From NCBI RefSeq assembly GCF_001570905.1, contig NZ_BCSO01000001.1, positions 186,001 through 250,000 of the forward strand: DNA of 64,000 nucleotides, given 5' to 3'. Position numbers and translations under genes: made by a program. The notes under the pieces were generated by a model that was given only the letters and a program-made list of their open reading frames with translations, ran no database searches and was not told where the DNA came from. The stretch comes from [Zimmermannella] alba NBRC 15616 (GTDB lineage: Bacteria; Actinomycetota; Actinomycetes; Actinomycetales; Microbacteriaceae). Positions 49,261-58,836 of this stretch are shown one piece after another. The number at the start of each line of letters is the position of its first letter. Positions within the stretch are counted from its first letter, which is position 1.

Positions 49261-50631
49261 ATGAACGAATGGTTGATGCTCGGCATCGGCGTGCTGCTCA
49301 CCTTCGGCACCGGCATTTTCGTGGCGAGTGAGTTCTCACTCGTTAACCTCGATCGCAACGAGCTCGAATCCCGTGCAAAGCGCGGGGAGCAGGGCCTTGG
49401 TTCGGTCATCAACGCACTCAAACGCACCGCGACGCACCTGTCGAGTGCTCAGTTGGGGATTACGCTCACGACGCTGCTGACTGGTTTCACCATGGAGCCC
49501 GCGATCTCAAAGCTCCTCGAGTCGCTCCTCACCCTCATGGGCGTGCCGCAGGTACTCCAGCGGGGCGTCGGCGCAACCGTTGCGATGGTCATCGCGACGC
49601 TCCTCTCGATGCTCGTCGGTGAACTCATCCCGAAGAACTTTGCGCTCTCGGTTCCGCTCGCCGCGGCGAAGGCTGTCGCGCCGCTGCAGATTGCTTTCAC
49701 CTGGTGTTTGAAGCCGGCCGTCTGGGCCCTCAACGGCTCCGCGAACGCGATGCTTCGGGCAATGGGTATCGAACCGCAGGAAGAGCTCTCGGGCGCACGC
49801 ACGGCGGAAGAACTCTCGAGCCTCGTGAAGCGCTCCGCAATGGAGGGCGTCCTCGAGTCTGAGCGTGCCGTGCTCCTCGCCCGCACCCTGCGCTTTTCCG
49901 ATCACACTGCGGCAGATGTCATGACGCCGCGCGGCCGCGTTCAGGCGATCAGTTCGGGCGCCACCATCAACGAACTCCTCCGTCTCGCCCGTGCCACGGG
50001 GCACTCCCGATTCCCGGTCACGGGGGAGGACATCGACGAGATCGAAGGCATCGCGCACCTCAAGGACGCGATGGCCGTGCCGCTGGAACGCCGAGATGTC
50101 GTCCCGGTCGGCGCGATCCGCGAAGAAGCGTTCATCGTGCCGGAGACGGTGCCCCTCGACCAGCTGCTCAGCGACCTTCGCAGCGGCGGCTTTCAGATGG
50201 CGGTCGTGCTCGACGAATACGGCGGGACGGCTGGCGTTACCACCCTCGAAGACCTCGTCGAAGAAATCGTTGGCGAACTCGTCGACGAACACGACCGCAG
50301 CCGATCCAGCGTCGTGGAGGGCAAGGGCAGCTACGTCTTTGACGCGCTGCTTCGCCCCGACGAACTCCACGAACAGTTAAACCTCACGATCGACGATGAA
50401 GGCCCGTACGAAACGTTGGCTGGCTTCCTCATGTTCCAGCTCGGCCGCGTGCCGGAGGTTGGCAACGCGGTGACGATCGACGAGGGCATCCTCAACGTCG
50501 AGCGGATGGATGGCCGCCGTGTCGACCGCGTCCGCTTCCTCCCGAACGAGCGCTACGTGCCGCGCACGGAAGTTGAGCGCGACATGGAAGCGCGCCGGAT
50601 TGAACACGAGCAGGGGGAGGGCGAGCGATGA
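49261..50631 (+). CDS. CNNM/CBS-domain hemolysin-family protein, copy 1
   Basis: A 456-residue protein with an N-terminal CNNM (DUF21) membrane domain of about four helices (WLMLGIGVLLTFGTGIFVAS; ITLTTLLTGFTMEPAISKL), a CBS pair (about 210-335; VMTPRGRVQAISSGATINEL; LDEYGGTAGVTTLEDLVEEI) and a CorC_HlyC domain (GSYVFDALLRPDELHEQLNL). The CNNM/CorC/YfjD class is tied to magnesium or cobalt efflux. GAGGA lies 8 nt upstream of ATG 49261. It overlaps the second copy by 4 bp. Confidence 0.92.
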   Translation: MNEWLMLGIGVLLTFGTGIFVASEFSLVNLDRNELESRAKRGEQGLGSVINALKRTATHLSSAQLGITLTTLLTGFTMEPAISKLLESLLTLMGVPQVLQRGVGATVAMVIATLLSMLVGELIPKNFALSVPLAAAKAVAPLQIAFTWCLKPAVWALNGSANAMLRAMGIEPQEELSGARTAEELSSLVKRSAMEGVLESERAVLLARTLRFSDHTAADVMTPRGRVQAISSGATINELLRLARATGHSRFPVTGEDIDEIEGIAHLKDAMAVPLERRDVVPVGAIREEAFIVPETVPLDQLLSDLRSGGFQMAVVLDEYGGTAGVTTLEDLVEEIVGELVDEHDRSRSSVVEGKGSYVFDALLRPDELHEQLNLTIDDEGPYETLAGFLMFQLGRVPEVGNAVTIDEGILNVERMDGRRVDRVRFLPNERYVPRTEVERDMEARRIEHEQGEGER

Positions 50632-51668
50632 ACGACTGGCTTGGCATCCTCTGGCTTGTGCTGCTCCTTGCGGGCAACGCGTTCTTTGTCGCGGCGGAAT
50701 TCGCCGTCATCTCGGCGCGCCGCTCGCAGATCGAACCGCGCGCCGAAGCGGGCAGCAAGGCGGCACAGCAGGCGCTCTACGCGATGGAGCACGCGACTGC
50801 GATGCTCGCCACCTGCCAGCTGGGCATCACGATCTGCTCGCTCCTCATCCTCAACGTCTCCGAGCCTGCGATTCATCACCTTCTGGAGGGGCCGCTCGGG
50901 CTCACCGGCATCCCGCGCGAGCTCGTGGGTGGTGTCGCCTTCGCGATCACGCTCGTGCTCGTCTCGTACCTTCATGTCGTGTTCGGCGAGATGGTGCCGA
51001 AGAACATATCCTTCTCGGTGCCCGACGGTGCGGTGCTGCTGCTCGCTCCGCCGCTCGTGTTCTTCTCGAAGCTTTTTGGCCCGATCGTTGCGCTCTTGAA
51101 CGGTGTCGCGAATGTGGTGCTGCGGATGTTCGGGGTGACGCCGAAGAATGAAGCCACGAGTGCCTTCACCTTCGACGAAGTGGCGGGCATCGTTGAGCAG
51201 TCGAAGCGTGAGGGCGTGCTCGATGACCCGAGCGGCACGCTCGCGAACGCCTTCGAGTTCACGGCAAAGCGCGTCGGTGAAGTTGCGGTGCCGATTGACC
51301 GGATCGTGAGCGTGCGCCACGATGCGGCGCCGGTGGACATCCAGCGGGCCCTTGGCCAGTACGGCTACTCGCGCTACCTCGTCACGGACCAGTCGGGGGA
51401 GCTCTCCGGCTACGTGCACGTGAAGGACATCATCGACCTCGACACGCCTCGGAAGTTCCATTCGCCGGTCCCAGCGAAGCGGATTCGTCAGCTGCGCACG
51501 ATGCTCGATTCGACCGAGCTCGAGGATGCGCTCGCGTCGATGCGTCGCACCGGCAACCACGTTGCGCTCGTGCGTGACCGAAGCGGTGCCCCCACGAGCG
51601 TGCTCTTCCTCGAGGACATCATCGAAGAGCTCGTCGGCGAGGTGCGCGACGCCACGCGTCGCCGGTAG
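50628..51668 (+). CDS. CNNM/CBS-domain hemolysin-family protein, copy 2
   Basis: A shorter 346-residue paralogue with the CNNM domain (LGILWLVLLLAGNAFFVAAE; LGITICSLLILNVSEPAIHH) and a CBS pair (VPIDRIVSVRHDAAPVDIQR; LVRDRSGAPTSVLFLEDIIE), but no CorC_HlyC domain. ATG 50628 overlaps the stop of copy 1, so the two are translationally coupled, an arrangement seen in other Actinobacteria, where the pair may form a heteromeric transporter. Confidence 0.92.
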   Translation: MNDWLGILWLVLLLAGNAFFVAAEFAVISARRSQIEPRAEAGSKAAQQALYAMEHATAMLATCQLGITICSLLILNVSEPAIHHLLEGPLGLTGIPRELVGGVAFAITLVLVSYLHVVFGEMVPKNISFSVPDGAVLLLAPPLVFFSKLFGPIVALLNGVANVVLRMFGVTPKNEATSAFTFDEVAGIVEQSKREGVLDDPSGTLANAFEFTAKRVGEVAVPIDRIVSVRHDAAPVDIQRALGQYGYSRYLVTDQSGELSGYVHVKDIIDLDTPRKFHSPVPAKRIRQLRTMLDSTELEDALASMRRTGNHVALVRDRSGAPTSVLFLEDIIEELVGEVRDATRRR

Positions 51669-51702
51669 CTGACGGGTTCGCGTGGCGAAAAGATTCGCCA
51701 GG

Positions 51703-51708
51703 TAGCCT
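51703..51708 (+). promoter_or_regulatory. Leaderless-type -10 box for nnrD
   Basis: TAGCCT followed by 7 nt and ATG 51716. Confidence 0.5.
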
Positions 51709-51715
51709 GTTCGGC

Positions 51716-52657
51716 ATGATTGCGACCCGCCCCTTCGAGCTCGATGATGCGCGGCGCCTCGTCACCGCGCCTGCCCTGCGAGACAGCAAGTACACACGCG
51801 GTGTGACGCTGCTCGCGACCGGCTCCGAGGAGTACCCGGGGGCCGCAGTCCTCAGCTGCGCCGGGGCACTCGCAGGCGGTGCTGGATTCATGCGATACCT
51901 CGGGCCCGAAACCCCCACCTCGCTCGTCCTCTCACGCCTGCCTGAGGTCGTTGTGGGTGGCGGCAGGGCAGACGCCGCGGTTATTGGATCGGGCATCGGC
52001 AGCGCCCGAGACGACGCACGGGCGACGGAGCTGCGTGAACTCGTCGAGATGGACCTCCCGACCGTCGTAGATGCTGGAGCGCTCGAACTCATCGCTGACA
52101 CGACGCCGAAGTCCTGCATCCTCACCCCGCACGAGAGTGAACTTGACAAGCTCTGCGAACAGCTTGGCCTTGGCACCATCTCGACGCAGAAGTCTGGCCG
52201 TCGCCGCACGCGCACGGCCCGCGGCAAGCAGGCCCGCAGTGTCGCCGAGCACACGGGACAAATCGTCCTCATCAAGGGTGCTGCCACCCGCATCGTCACC
52301 CCTGGGGCCGAGACCGCGCACCTCATCGAAGCACCGAGCCACTGGGCCGCCACCGCAGGCACCGGCGACGTCCTCTCCGGCATGATCGGCGCCTTCCTCG
52401 CGGGCGCGGCAGCCCGCTCCTCCATGTCCCTCACGAACGAGGAGATGGCCTGGCAGGCGAGCCTCGGCGCCTGGGTGCACGCCTGGGCGGCATGGACCGC
52501 TGCACGTCGCGCAAGCGGCGACCACATCACGGCAGAAGAAGTCCTCGACGCGATGTCGCACCCCGCGATGGCAGCCGGATTCATGGGGCCGATTCGTGCG
52601 AGCGATCTTGCCCGTGCCGTGCCGACCGTGCTCGCTGCCACGCTCGCCGAAGCATGA
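51716..52657 (+). CDS. nnrD: ADP-dependent NAD(P)H-hydrate dehydratase
   Basis: This 313-residue NnrD repairs hydrated NAD(P)H using ADP. Motifs are KYTRGVTLLATGSEEYPGAA, SCAGALAGGAGFMRYL, TVVDAGALELI, CILTPHESELDKLC, IVLIKGAATRIVTP and HWAATAGTGDVLSGMIGA (active site). There is no fused NnrE epimerase domain. ATG 51716 has a leaderless box. It overlaps the next gene by 4 bp (ATGA). Confidence 0.93.
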   Translation: MIATRPFELDDARRLVTAPALRDSKYTRGVTLLATGSEEYPGAAVLSCAGALAGGAGFMRYLGPETPTSLVLSRLPEVVVGGGRADAAVIGSGIGSARDDARATELRELVEMDLPTVVDAGALELIADTTPKSCILTPHESELDKLCEQLGLGTISTQKSGRRRTRTARGKQARSVAEHTGQIVLIKGAATRIVTPGAETAHLIEAPSHWAATAGTGDVLSGMIGAFLAGAAARSSMSLTNEEMAWQASLGAWVHAWAAWTAARRASGDHITAEEVLDAMSHPAMAAGFMGPIRASDLARAVPTVLAATLAEA

Positions 52658-53985
52658 TGCCGACCACCATCCACGATCGCAAGGAACTCCAGCCAACCCC
52701 ACCCCAAGCCGAGCGGCATTGGCATTCGATCTGGCTCATTTGGTTGAGCTTCGTGACGTTGTGCCTCGTCCTTGGCGGAATGAACCTCTACTCGGCCGCA
52801 TACCCCATGGGTGACGTGCTCGACGTGTACCGCGGGTGGACGGAAGAGGTCGCGAACGGCAGCATCCCCGGCATCGATGCGCCCTATGTGTACCCGATCG
52901 TGTCGCTCGTGCCCATGCTGCTCGCGGGAGCTGTGAGCGGGGGAGACCGGTTCGGTTTCGGTGTTGCCTGGCTCGTCATCGCGAGCTTCGCGTGGGCGGT
53001 GCTCATCGCGTACCTGACGCTGTGGAAGCCACGTAGCAGCACTGCTGCCGGTCGTCGCCGTATCGCGTGGTGGACCGTAGCCGCGCTTGCTGCTCTTGGC
53101 CCGATCGCCCTCGGACGCATCGACTCGGTGACCGCACCTCTCGCCGTGCTCGCGATGCTTGCGCTGCGACGTCATCCCGCGCTCGCGAGTGCCGGGATGA
53201 CGCTCTTCGCCTGGATGAAGATCTGGACCGTTGCGCCGTTCGCGGCAGCGTTCCTCAGCGAACGCCAGTCACGGCGGAGGCTCACCATCGGCGCGGTTGG
53301 CGTCTGCGCGGCAGTCCTCGGTTTCGCGCTCACGCTCGGCGGCTGGCCGAACGTGTTGTCCTTCGTGACGGAACAGACGGGCCGAGGACTGCAAGTGGAA
53401 TCCGTCGCCGCGACACCCTTCGTATGGCTGGCGGCACTTGGCGTGCCCGGCTACGAGGTCTACTACTCCTTCGAGATCCTCACCTTCCAGCTTCGAGGCG
53501 AAGGGACCGACGCTGCCGCAAGCATCCTGACTCCGTTCATGGTTGCTGCTCTCGCGCTCATCGGAGCCGTCACGGTGCTCCGTCGCCCGGGAAGCGAAGC
53601 CGGGCAGCGCCTGCTCATGCCGCTCGCAGGGAGCTTCACGCTCGTACTCATCGTGTGCAACAAGGTTGGATCGCCGCAGTTCAGTTGCTGGATCATTGCG
53701 ATTGCGCTCGCTGGACTGCTCCTGGAAGGGGAACGGTGGCGAGCTGCGGCTTTCCTCTCGCTTGCGATTGCCCTCCTCACGCAGTGGATCTACCCGTGGG
53801 GCTACGACTCGATTCAAGACATCAACATTTCCGGCGCGATGATGGTGACGGTTCGAAACGCCCTTGAGCTTGTGCTCTGTGCGTGGATGCTGCGGGAGCT
53901 TTGGCGCCGAACCCATGAGCGCCCGGCAGACGCTCTGCAGGACACCGGCATGGCTCCCGCCAACGACTCCGACTGCGCGCGCTAA
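52654..53985 (+). CDS. DUF2029/GT87-like polyprenol-sugar mannosyltransferase
   Basis: The start at ATG 52654, overlapping the nnrD stop, gives 443 residues; ATG 52657 is an alternative. It is a polytopic membrane protein with about ten helices (SIWLIWLSFVTLCLVLGGMN; FGFGVAWLVIASFAWAVLIA; RNALELVLCAWMLREL) and an early loop YRGWTEEVANGSIPGIDAPY containing the Glu/Asp-rich stretch typical of GT87. Actinobacterial members add mannose from polyprenyl-phosphate-mannose to cell-wall lipoglycans. The exact acceptor is unknown. It ends 4 bp into the convergent metX gene. Confidence 0.82.
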   Translation: MMPTTIHDRKELQPTPPQAERHWHSIWLIWLSFVTLCLVLGGMNLYSAAYPMGDVLDVYRGWTEEVANGSIPGIDAPYVYPIVSLVPMLLAGAVSGGDRFGFGVAWLVIASFAWAVLIAYLTLWKPRSSTAAGRRRIAWWTVAALAALGPIALGRIDSVTAPLAVLAMLALRRHPALASAGMTLFAWMKIWTVAPFAAAFLSERQSRRRLTIGAVGVCAAVLGFALTLGGWPNVLSFVTEQTGRGLQVESVAATPFVWLAALGVPGYEVYYSFEILTFQLRGEGTDAAASILTPFMVAALALIGAVTVLRRPGSEAGQRLLMPLAGSFTLVLIVCNKVGSPQFSCWIIAIALAGLLLEGERWRAAAFLSLAIALLTQWIYPWGYDSIQDINISGAMMVTVRNALELVLCAWMLRELWRRTHERPADALQDTGMAPANDSDCAR

Positions 53986-55184
53986 ATCTCGAGCGCCAAG
54001 AGTTCTGCGAGGTTCGGCCCGAGGATCACGTCCTCCACGAGGAAGCCGTCGTGCCCGCACGGCGACTCAATGACAAACGCCTCGTCGCCCGTGATCGAGT
54101 GCTGGATGCCGCGTGCGATGCGGTGCTGCGTCTCGATCGGGAAGAGCGTGTCGCTTGGGACCCCAGCAACGAGCGTCGGACAGGCGATCGTTGCGAGTGC
54201 CGCTTCCACGCCGCCTCGATCACGGCCGACATCATGCGAGTTCATCGCTTCGAGAAGCGTGAGGTAGCTGTTCGCGTCAAAGCGGCGCGTGAAGCGGTTG
54301 CCGTGGAAATCGAGGTACGACTCCACCGCATAGCGGCCATCGCTCGTGACCGGGGACCGCTCCGACTGCCAAGAGCGCCCGAAACGGTTGCCGAACTCGT
54401 CGGCGGCACGGTAGTTGATCATCGCGAGACGCCGGGCGAGGGCAAGGCCTCGCCACGGGCCCACCGAGTCGTAGTAGTCGCCGCCGCGGAACTCGGGGTC
54501 CAGACGAATCGCATCCGCTTGGAGCGTGTTCTCGGCGATCGTTCGCGCATCCGTCTCGGGCGGGGCAGCGAGCACGGCGAGGCGTTCGAGCCGCTCCGGA
54601 GCCAAGAGCGCCCACTCGAGGGCGAGCATCCCGCCCATCGAACCGCCAATGACCGTGTGGAAGCGGTCGATGCCGAGCTCGTCGGCGAGAAGCAACTGGG
54701 CACGCACCTGGTCGCGCACGCTCACGCGCGGGAAGCGTGGCCCAAACTGGTGACCGTTCGTGTCGTAGGACGCAGGCCCGCTCGTGCCCTGACAGCCGCC
54801 CAAAAGATTGCTGCACACCACGAAGAAGCGGTCCGTGTCGATCGCTTTGCTTGGCCCGACAAGGGCATCCCACCAGCCAGGGGTGAGATGCCCGTTCCCG
54901 GCGGGGCCCGCAATGTGCGAGTCACCCGTGAACGCGTGAAACACGAGCACAGCATTTCCGCGCGACTCATCGAGCGTGCCGAAGGTTTCGTAGGCGACGC
55001 GGAGGTTCGGGATGACCCCACCGTGCTCCGTCGTGAACGAACCCACCTGCGCGAAGCGGCGGCACCCCACGATGTCGCCGTCCTGCCAAGCACCCGTCGC
55101 AGGCGGGCGAAACACGGTCGCCCGCGGATCAGCGCCCAGGTGATCGACTTCACCCCACGCGCTCGGATCGTGCTCCCAGCGCAT
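53982..55184 (-). CDS. metX: Homoserine O-acetyltransferase
   Basis: A 400-residue alpha/beta hydrolase-fold enzyme making O-acetylhomoserine for methionine synthesis. Motifs are LRVAYETFGTLDESRGNAVL, HAFTGDSHIAGPAGNGHLTP, IDTDRFFVVCSNLLGGCQGT, the nucleophile VIGGSMGGMLALEW, the Asp of GVPSDTLFPIE, and the His of SPCGHDGFLVED. It starts 2 bp after the metY stop, on the same transcript. It could act with succinyl-CoA, but the GNGHLTPGWW region suits the acetyl enzymes. Confidence 0.94.
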   Translation of the reverse strand: MRWEHDPSAWGEVDHLGADPRATVFRPPATGAWQDGDIVGCRRFAQVGSFTTEHGGVIPNLRVAYETFGTLDESRGNAVLVFHAFTGDSHIAGPAGNGHLTPGWWDALVGPSKAIDTDRFFVVCSNLLGGCQGTSGPASYDTNGHQFGPRFPRVSVRDQVRAQLLLADELGIDRFHTVIGGSMGGMLALEWALLAPERLERLAVLAAPPETDARTIAENTLQADAIRLDPEFRGGDYYDSVGPWRGLALARRLAMINYRAADEFGNRFGRSWQSERSPVTSDGRYAVESYLDFHGNRFTRRFDANSYLTLLEAMNSHDVGRDRGGVEAALATIACPTLVAGVPSDTLFPIETQHRIARGIQHSITGDEAFVIESPCGHDGFLVEDVILGPNLAELLALEI

Positions 55185-55186
55185 CG

Positions 55187-56485
55187 TTAGCGCGAGGTCT
55201 CGGCGATCGCCCGCTCGAGATCGGCGATGAGGTCATCCTTGTGCTCAAGACCGACCGAGAGGCGCACGAGGCCCGGCGAGATACCCGCCGCGTGCTGCTG
55301 CTCGGGCGTGAGCTGGGCGTGCGTCGTGGACGCCGGGTGGCACACGAGCGAGCGCACATCGCCAATATTCACGAGGTGCTTGAAGAGCTTCACCGACTCG
55401 ACGAGCTTTCGGCCCGCATCCTGGCCGCCGCGAAGTTCGAAGGAGAGCACCGCACCGGCACCGTTCGGCGCGTACTTCCCGGCGAGCTCGTGCCAGGGGC
55501 TCGAGGCGAGGCCCGCGTAGTTCACCTGCACGATCTCGGGACGCGACTCGAGCCACTCTGCAATCGCGAGCGCGTTCTCTACGTGACGCTCCACGCGGAG
55601 CGAGAGCGTCTCGATGCCTTGAATGATCTGCCACGCGGATGCGGGGGAGAGCGTCGCACCAAGGTCACGCAGCAGCTGTACGCGCGCCTTCGTAATGAAC
55701 GCGATACCGTCGCCGAGGGCGCCCGTGTAGCTGAGGCCGTCGTAGCTCGGGTCGGGCTCGGTGAGGCCCGGGAAACGCTCCACGTGCTCGCTCCACGGGA
55801 AGCTGCCGCCATCCACGACCACACCCGCAACGACCGAACCGTGGCCGCCGAGGAACTTCGTCGCCGAGTGGACGACGATGTCGGCGCCGTGCTCGACCGG
55901 GCGGATCAGGAACGGCGTCGCAATGGTGTTGTCAACGATGAACGGCACGCCCGCCTCGTGCGCGGCATCCGCGATCGCTTGGATGTCAAGAATGTTCACG
56001 GCCGGGTTGCCGATCGTTTCCGCAAAGAACGCCTTCGTGTTCTCGCGCACTTCACGCTGCCACGCAGCCGGGTTGTTCTGGTCTTCCACGAAGCTCACCT
56101 CGATGCCGAGCTTCGCGAGCGTGTGCTGGAAAAGGTTCACCGTGCCGCCGTAGATCGACGCCGAGGAGACGATGTGGTCACCCGCCTGCGCAATGTTGAG
56201 GATCGCGAAGGTCGTAGCCGCCTGGCCGGAGGACAGCGCGAGCGCACCCGTGCCGCCCTCGAGCGACGCGATCCGCTCTTCAAGCACCGCCGTCGTCGGG
56301 TTCATGATGCGCGTGTAGATGTTGCCAGGCTCTTCCAACGAGAACAGCTTTGCCGCGTGCTCCGCGGAATCGAACACGTACGAGGTCGACTGGTAGATCG
56401 GCGTGACGACAGCCTTCGTCGTCGGGTCAGTCTGCGCACCAGCGTGAATCTGTCGGGTCTCAAACCGCGTTGCCTGATCAGTCAT
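55187..56485 (-). CDS. metY: O-acetylhomoserine sulfhydrylase
   Basis: This 432-residue Cys/Met-metabolism PLP enzyme makes homocysteine from O-acetylhomoserine and sulfide. ATG 56485 has GGGGAG upstream. Motifs are TRFETRQIHAGAQTDPTTKA, TPIYQSTSYVFDS, SSGQAATTFAILNIAQAGD, and the PLP lysine in VHSATKFLGGHGSVVAG. Position upstream of metX gives the usual direct-sulfhydrylation operon. No S-box or McbR-type box was recognised in the upstream region. Confidence 0.95.
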   Translation of the reverse strand: MTDQATRFETRQIHAGAQTDPTTKAVVTPIYQSTSYVFDSAEHAAKLFSLEEPGNIYTRIMNPTTAVLEERIASLEGGTGALALSSGQAATTFAILNIAQAGDHIVSSASIYGGTVNLFQHTLAKLGIEVSFVEDQNNPAAWQREVRENTKAFFAETIGNPAVNILDIQAIADAAHEAGVPFIVDNTIATPFLIRPVEHGADIVVHSATKFLGGHGSVVAGVVVDGGSFPWSEHVERFPGLTEPDPSYDGLSYTGALGDGIAFITKARVQLLRDLGATLSPASAWQIIQGIETLSLRVERHVENALAIAEWLESRPEIVQVNYAGLASSPWHELAGKYAPNGAGAVLSFELRGGQDAGRKLVESVKLFKHLVNIGDVRSLVCHPASTTHAQLTPEQQHAAGISPGLVRLSVGLEHKDDLIADLERAIAETSR

Positions 56486-56588
56486 GACGTCTCCCCATCG
56501 CTCAAGTACCTCTACCATCCCCGTCCCGCGATACTTCGGCAATGCGCAGCGTCACATTCCGACCCATTACCGACTGTTCAGTGCCACG

Positions 56589-57431
56589 ATGGATGCCATG
56601 ACGAACGAGCCTTGCCGCGACCATACCCACCGAACCGCACTCGTGACGGGTGCTTCGAGCGGCATCGGCCGCGCCACCGTCGAAACGCTCATCGAGCGAG
56701 GCTGGCGCGTCATCGCCACCGCACGCCGCGCCGACCGTCTCGCCGAGCTCACTGCGACAACGGGCGCCGTGAGCATTCCGTGCGACCTCACCGACGAGGA
56801 TGCACGCGAGGAGCTCCTCGTCGAACTCGAAACGCTCGCACCTATCCACGCGCTCGTGAACGTCGCCGGCGGCGCCATTGGCGTCGACTCCATTGAGGAT
56901 GGCAGCGCGGACGATTGGCGACGCATGTTCGAGATCAACGTCATCGCCACGAAGGAACTCACCGCCGGGATGCTGCCGATCCTCCGCGCGAGCGCCGCCG
57001 ACGATAAGGACGGCTTCCCGCACGCCGACATCATCACCGTCACGTCAACAGCAGCCGTCACCCCGTACGAGGGCGGTGCCGGTTACAACGCAGCGAAGGC
57101 TGCAGAACACATGCTCGTGAAGGTGCTTCGTCTCGAACTCGCGGGTGAACCCATCCGCGTCATGGAAGTGCTTCCCGGGCTCGTGCACACCGAGGAGTTC
57201 TCCACCGTGCGACTGCGCGGCGACGCAGCGGCAGCAGCGAAGGTGTACGAGGGCGTCGACCACCCGCTCACCGCAGACGACATTGCCCTCGCCATCGCTC
57301 AGGCACTCGAGCTGCCCGGCCACTTCAACGTGGATGAGATCATGGTTCGGCCGGTCGCTCAGGCGGCCCAGCACAAACTCGTTCGCGGCCCACTTGCCAT
57401 CCGCGAGCCCAACGAAGGAGTAAGCGCATGA
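56589..57431 (+). CDS. Short-chain dehydrogenase/reductase
   Basis: A 280-residue SDR. TALVTGASSGIGRATVETL is the NAD(P) loop, VNVAGGAIG the NNAG-like turn, and the catalytic residues appear as Ser in VTSTAAVTP and YNAAKAAEHM with Tyr-x3-Lys. The substrate is unknown. ATG 56589 and 56598 are both possible, with no clear ribosome site. It is divergent from metY and overlaps the next gene by 4 bp, heading the SDR-S51-ung-amidase run. Confidence 0.88.
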   Translation: MDAMTNEPCRDHTHRTALVTGASSGIGRATVETLIERGWRVIATARRADRLAELTATTGAVSIPCDLTDEDAREELLVELETLAPIHALVNVAGGAIGVDSIEDGSADDWRRMFEINVIATKELTAGMLPILRASAADDKDGFPHADIITVTSTAAVTPYEGGAGYNAAKAAEHMLVKVLRLELAGEPIRVMEVLPGLVHTEEFSTVRLRGDAAAAAKVYEGVDHPLTADDIALAIAQALELPGHFNVDEIMVRPVAQAAQHKLVRGPLAIREPNEGVSA

Positions 57432-58147
57432 GTGTCTTTCTGCACGGCGGCGGCATCGGCGACGCCCTGAACGCCCCGCTTGAGCGTTTCGTCGCAGAGG
57501 CTCGCGCTCGCGGTACGGGTGAGATTGCGGTCATCGTTGCGGCAGACGGTGGCGAGGTCGCGGGGTTTCAGCGAGCCCTCATCGAGCGTCTTGCTGCGCA
57601 GGGCGCGGGCGTGTGCGAGGTCATCGTCGACATCACCGCGGACGGTACGCCCACGCGTGAGATCGACCTCACCGAGATTTCGACCGCGAGCGGCATCGTC
57701 GTCGCTGGCGGCACCGTCCCACATGTCCACGCCGTCCTCGAGCCGATCTTCCACGATCTCCGTCGCCTCGTGAGCGAGGGCGTGCCGTACTTTGGCAGCT
57801 CGGCTGGCGCGATGCTCGCGGCAGCCCAGGCCATCGTTGGTGGCTGGCGAATCGGCGGCGTGCCCGTGCTGCGCGAAGCGTGGAATGAGGGCCTCGATGA
57901 GGTCGAGCTGCGCGATGCTATCGGCCTCATTGACGTCACGATCGACTCGCACGCGGTCGAGCAGGGGATGCTCACGCGCGCCATTGCGAGCGTTGAAGCA
58001 GGCCTCGCGGATGCCATCCTCGCGATCGACGAACAGGCCACGCTCGTGATTGCCGAAGGCGCTCTCGAAATCCTCGGCACGGGAAGCGTGTGGCGCGTGC
58101 TCGGCGGTGAGGAAGGCGTCCAGGTCCGTTCGGATCGCGCCGCATGA
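57428..58147 (+). CDS. Peptidase S51/cyanophycinase-like protein
   Basis: A 239-residue class-I glutamine-amidotransferase-like fold of the S51/cyanophycinase group. [16 protein letters not shown], then the nucleophile elbow [18 protein letters not shown] with its Ser, and [17 protein letters not shown] with a possible catalytic His support it. S51 members cleave after Asp, and cyanophycinases split beta-Asp-Arg, but the specificity is not clear here. It overlaps the SDR gene and ung by 4 bp each, so expression is coupled. Confidence 0.82.
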   Translation: MSVFLHGGGIGDALNAPLERFVAEARARGTGEIAVIVAADGGEVAGFQRALIERLAAQGAGVCEVIVDITADGTPTREIDLTEISTASGIVVAGGTVPHVHAVLEPIFHDLRRLVSEGVPYFGSSAGAMLAAAQAIVGGWRIGGVPVLREAWNEGLDEVELRDAIGLIDVTIDSHAVEQGMLTRAIASVEAGLADAILAIDEQATLVIAEGALEILGTGSVWRVLGGEEGVQVRSDRAA

Positions 58148-58836
58148 GCGCGCACACGCTCGAGGAACTCGTCGCCGATGGGCTCATGGATGCCGGATGG
58201 GCGAAGGCGCTCCAGCCTGTTGCCGCTGACATCGCGAAGATGGGCGAGTTCCTGCGCGCGGAAGGCGCTGCCGGACGAAGCTACCTTCCTGCGGGTCAGC
58301 ACGTCCTCCGGGCGTTCGCGCAGCCCTTCGACGAGGTGCGCGTCATCATCCTGGGACAAGACCCGTACCCGACGCCAGGGCATCCGATCGGTCTCTCCTT
58401 CGCGGTCGAACGGCATGTGCGTCCGCTCCCGCGGAGCCTGCAGAACATGTACCGGGAACTTGAGAGCGACCTCGGCATCCCGACCGCCGAACACGGTGAT
58501 CTCACGCGTTGGAGCGAGCAGGGGGTGCTGCTGCTCAACCGTTGCCTCACCGTTCGTCCGGGCGCGCCCGCTTCGCACCGCGGGCTTGGCTGGGAACAGG
58601 TGACGGCACGGGCCGTGAGCGCCCTCGTTGAACGTGGCGGCCCGCTCGTCGCGATCTTGTGGGGCCGGGATGCTCAGTCCGCGGCACCGATGCTCGGCCA
58701 GATTCCGCGCATCGAATCCCCACACCCGAGCCCGCTCTCGGCGTCCCGCGGCTTCTTCGGCTCGCGGCCCTACTCACGCGCAAATGAGCTCCTCGTGCAG
58801 CAGGGGAGCGCCCCGATCGATTGGCGGGTGGCCTAG
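58144..58836 (+). CDS. ung: Uracil-DNA glycosylase
   Basis: A 230-residue family 1 [22 protein letters not shown] contains the catalytic Asp, and [20 protein letters not shown] contains the leucine loop (HPSPLS). It removes uracil from DNA. It overlaps the S51 gene by 4 bp (ATGA), and the amidase ATG begins directly after its TAG. Confidence 0.96.
   Translation: MSAHTLEELVADGLMDAGWAKALQPVAADIAKMGEFLRAEGAAGRSYLPAGQHVLRAFAQPFDEVRVIILGQDPYPTPGHPIGLSFAVERHVRPLPRSLQNMYRELESDLGIPTAEHGDLTRWSEQGVLLLNRCLTVRPGAPASHRGLGWEQVTARAVSALVERGGPLVAILWGRDAQSAAPMLGQIPRIESPHPSPLSASRGFFGSRPYSRANELLVQQGSAPIDWRVA

Noticed and set aside
55241-56896. A 551-residue plus-strand frame across metY
   Set aside because: Antisense to a gene with clear PLP-enzyme motifs; same GC-driven artefact.
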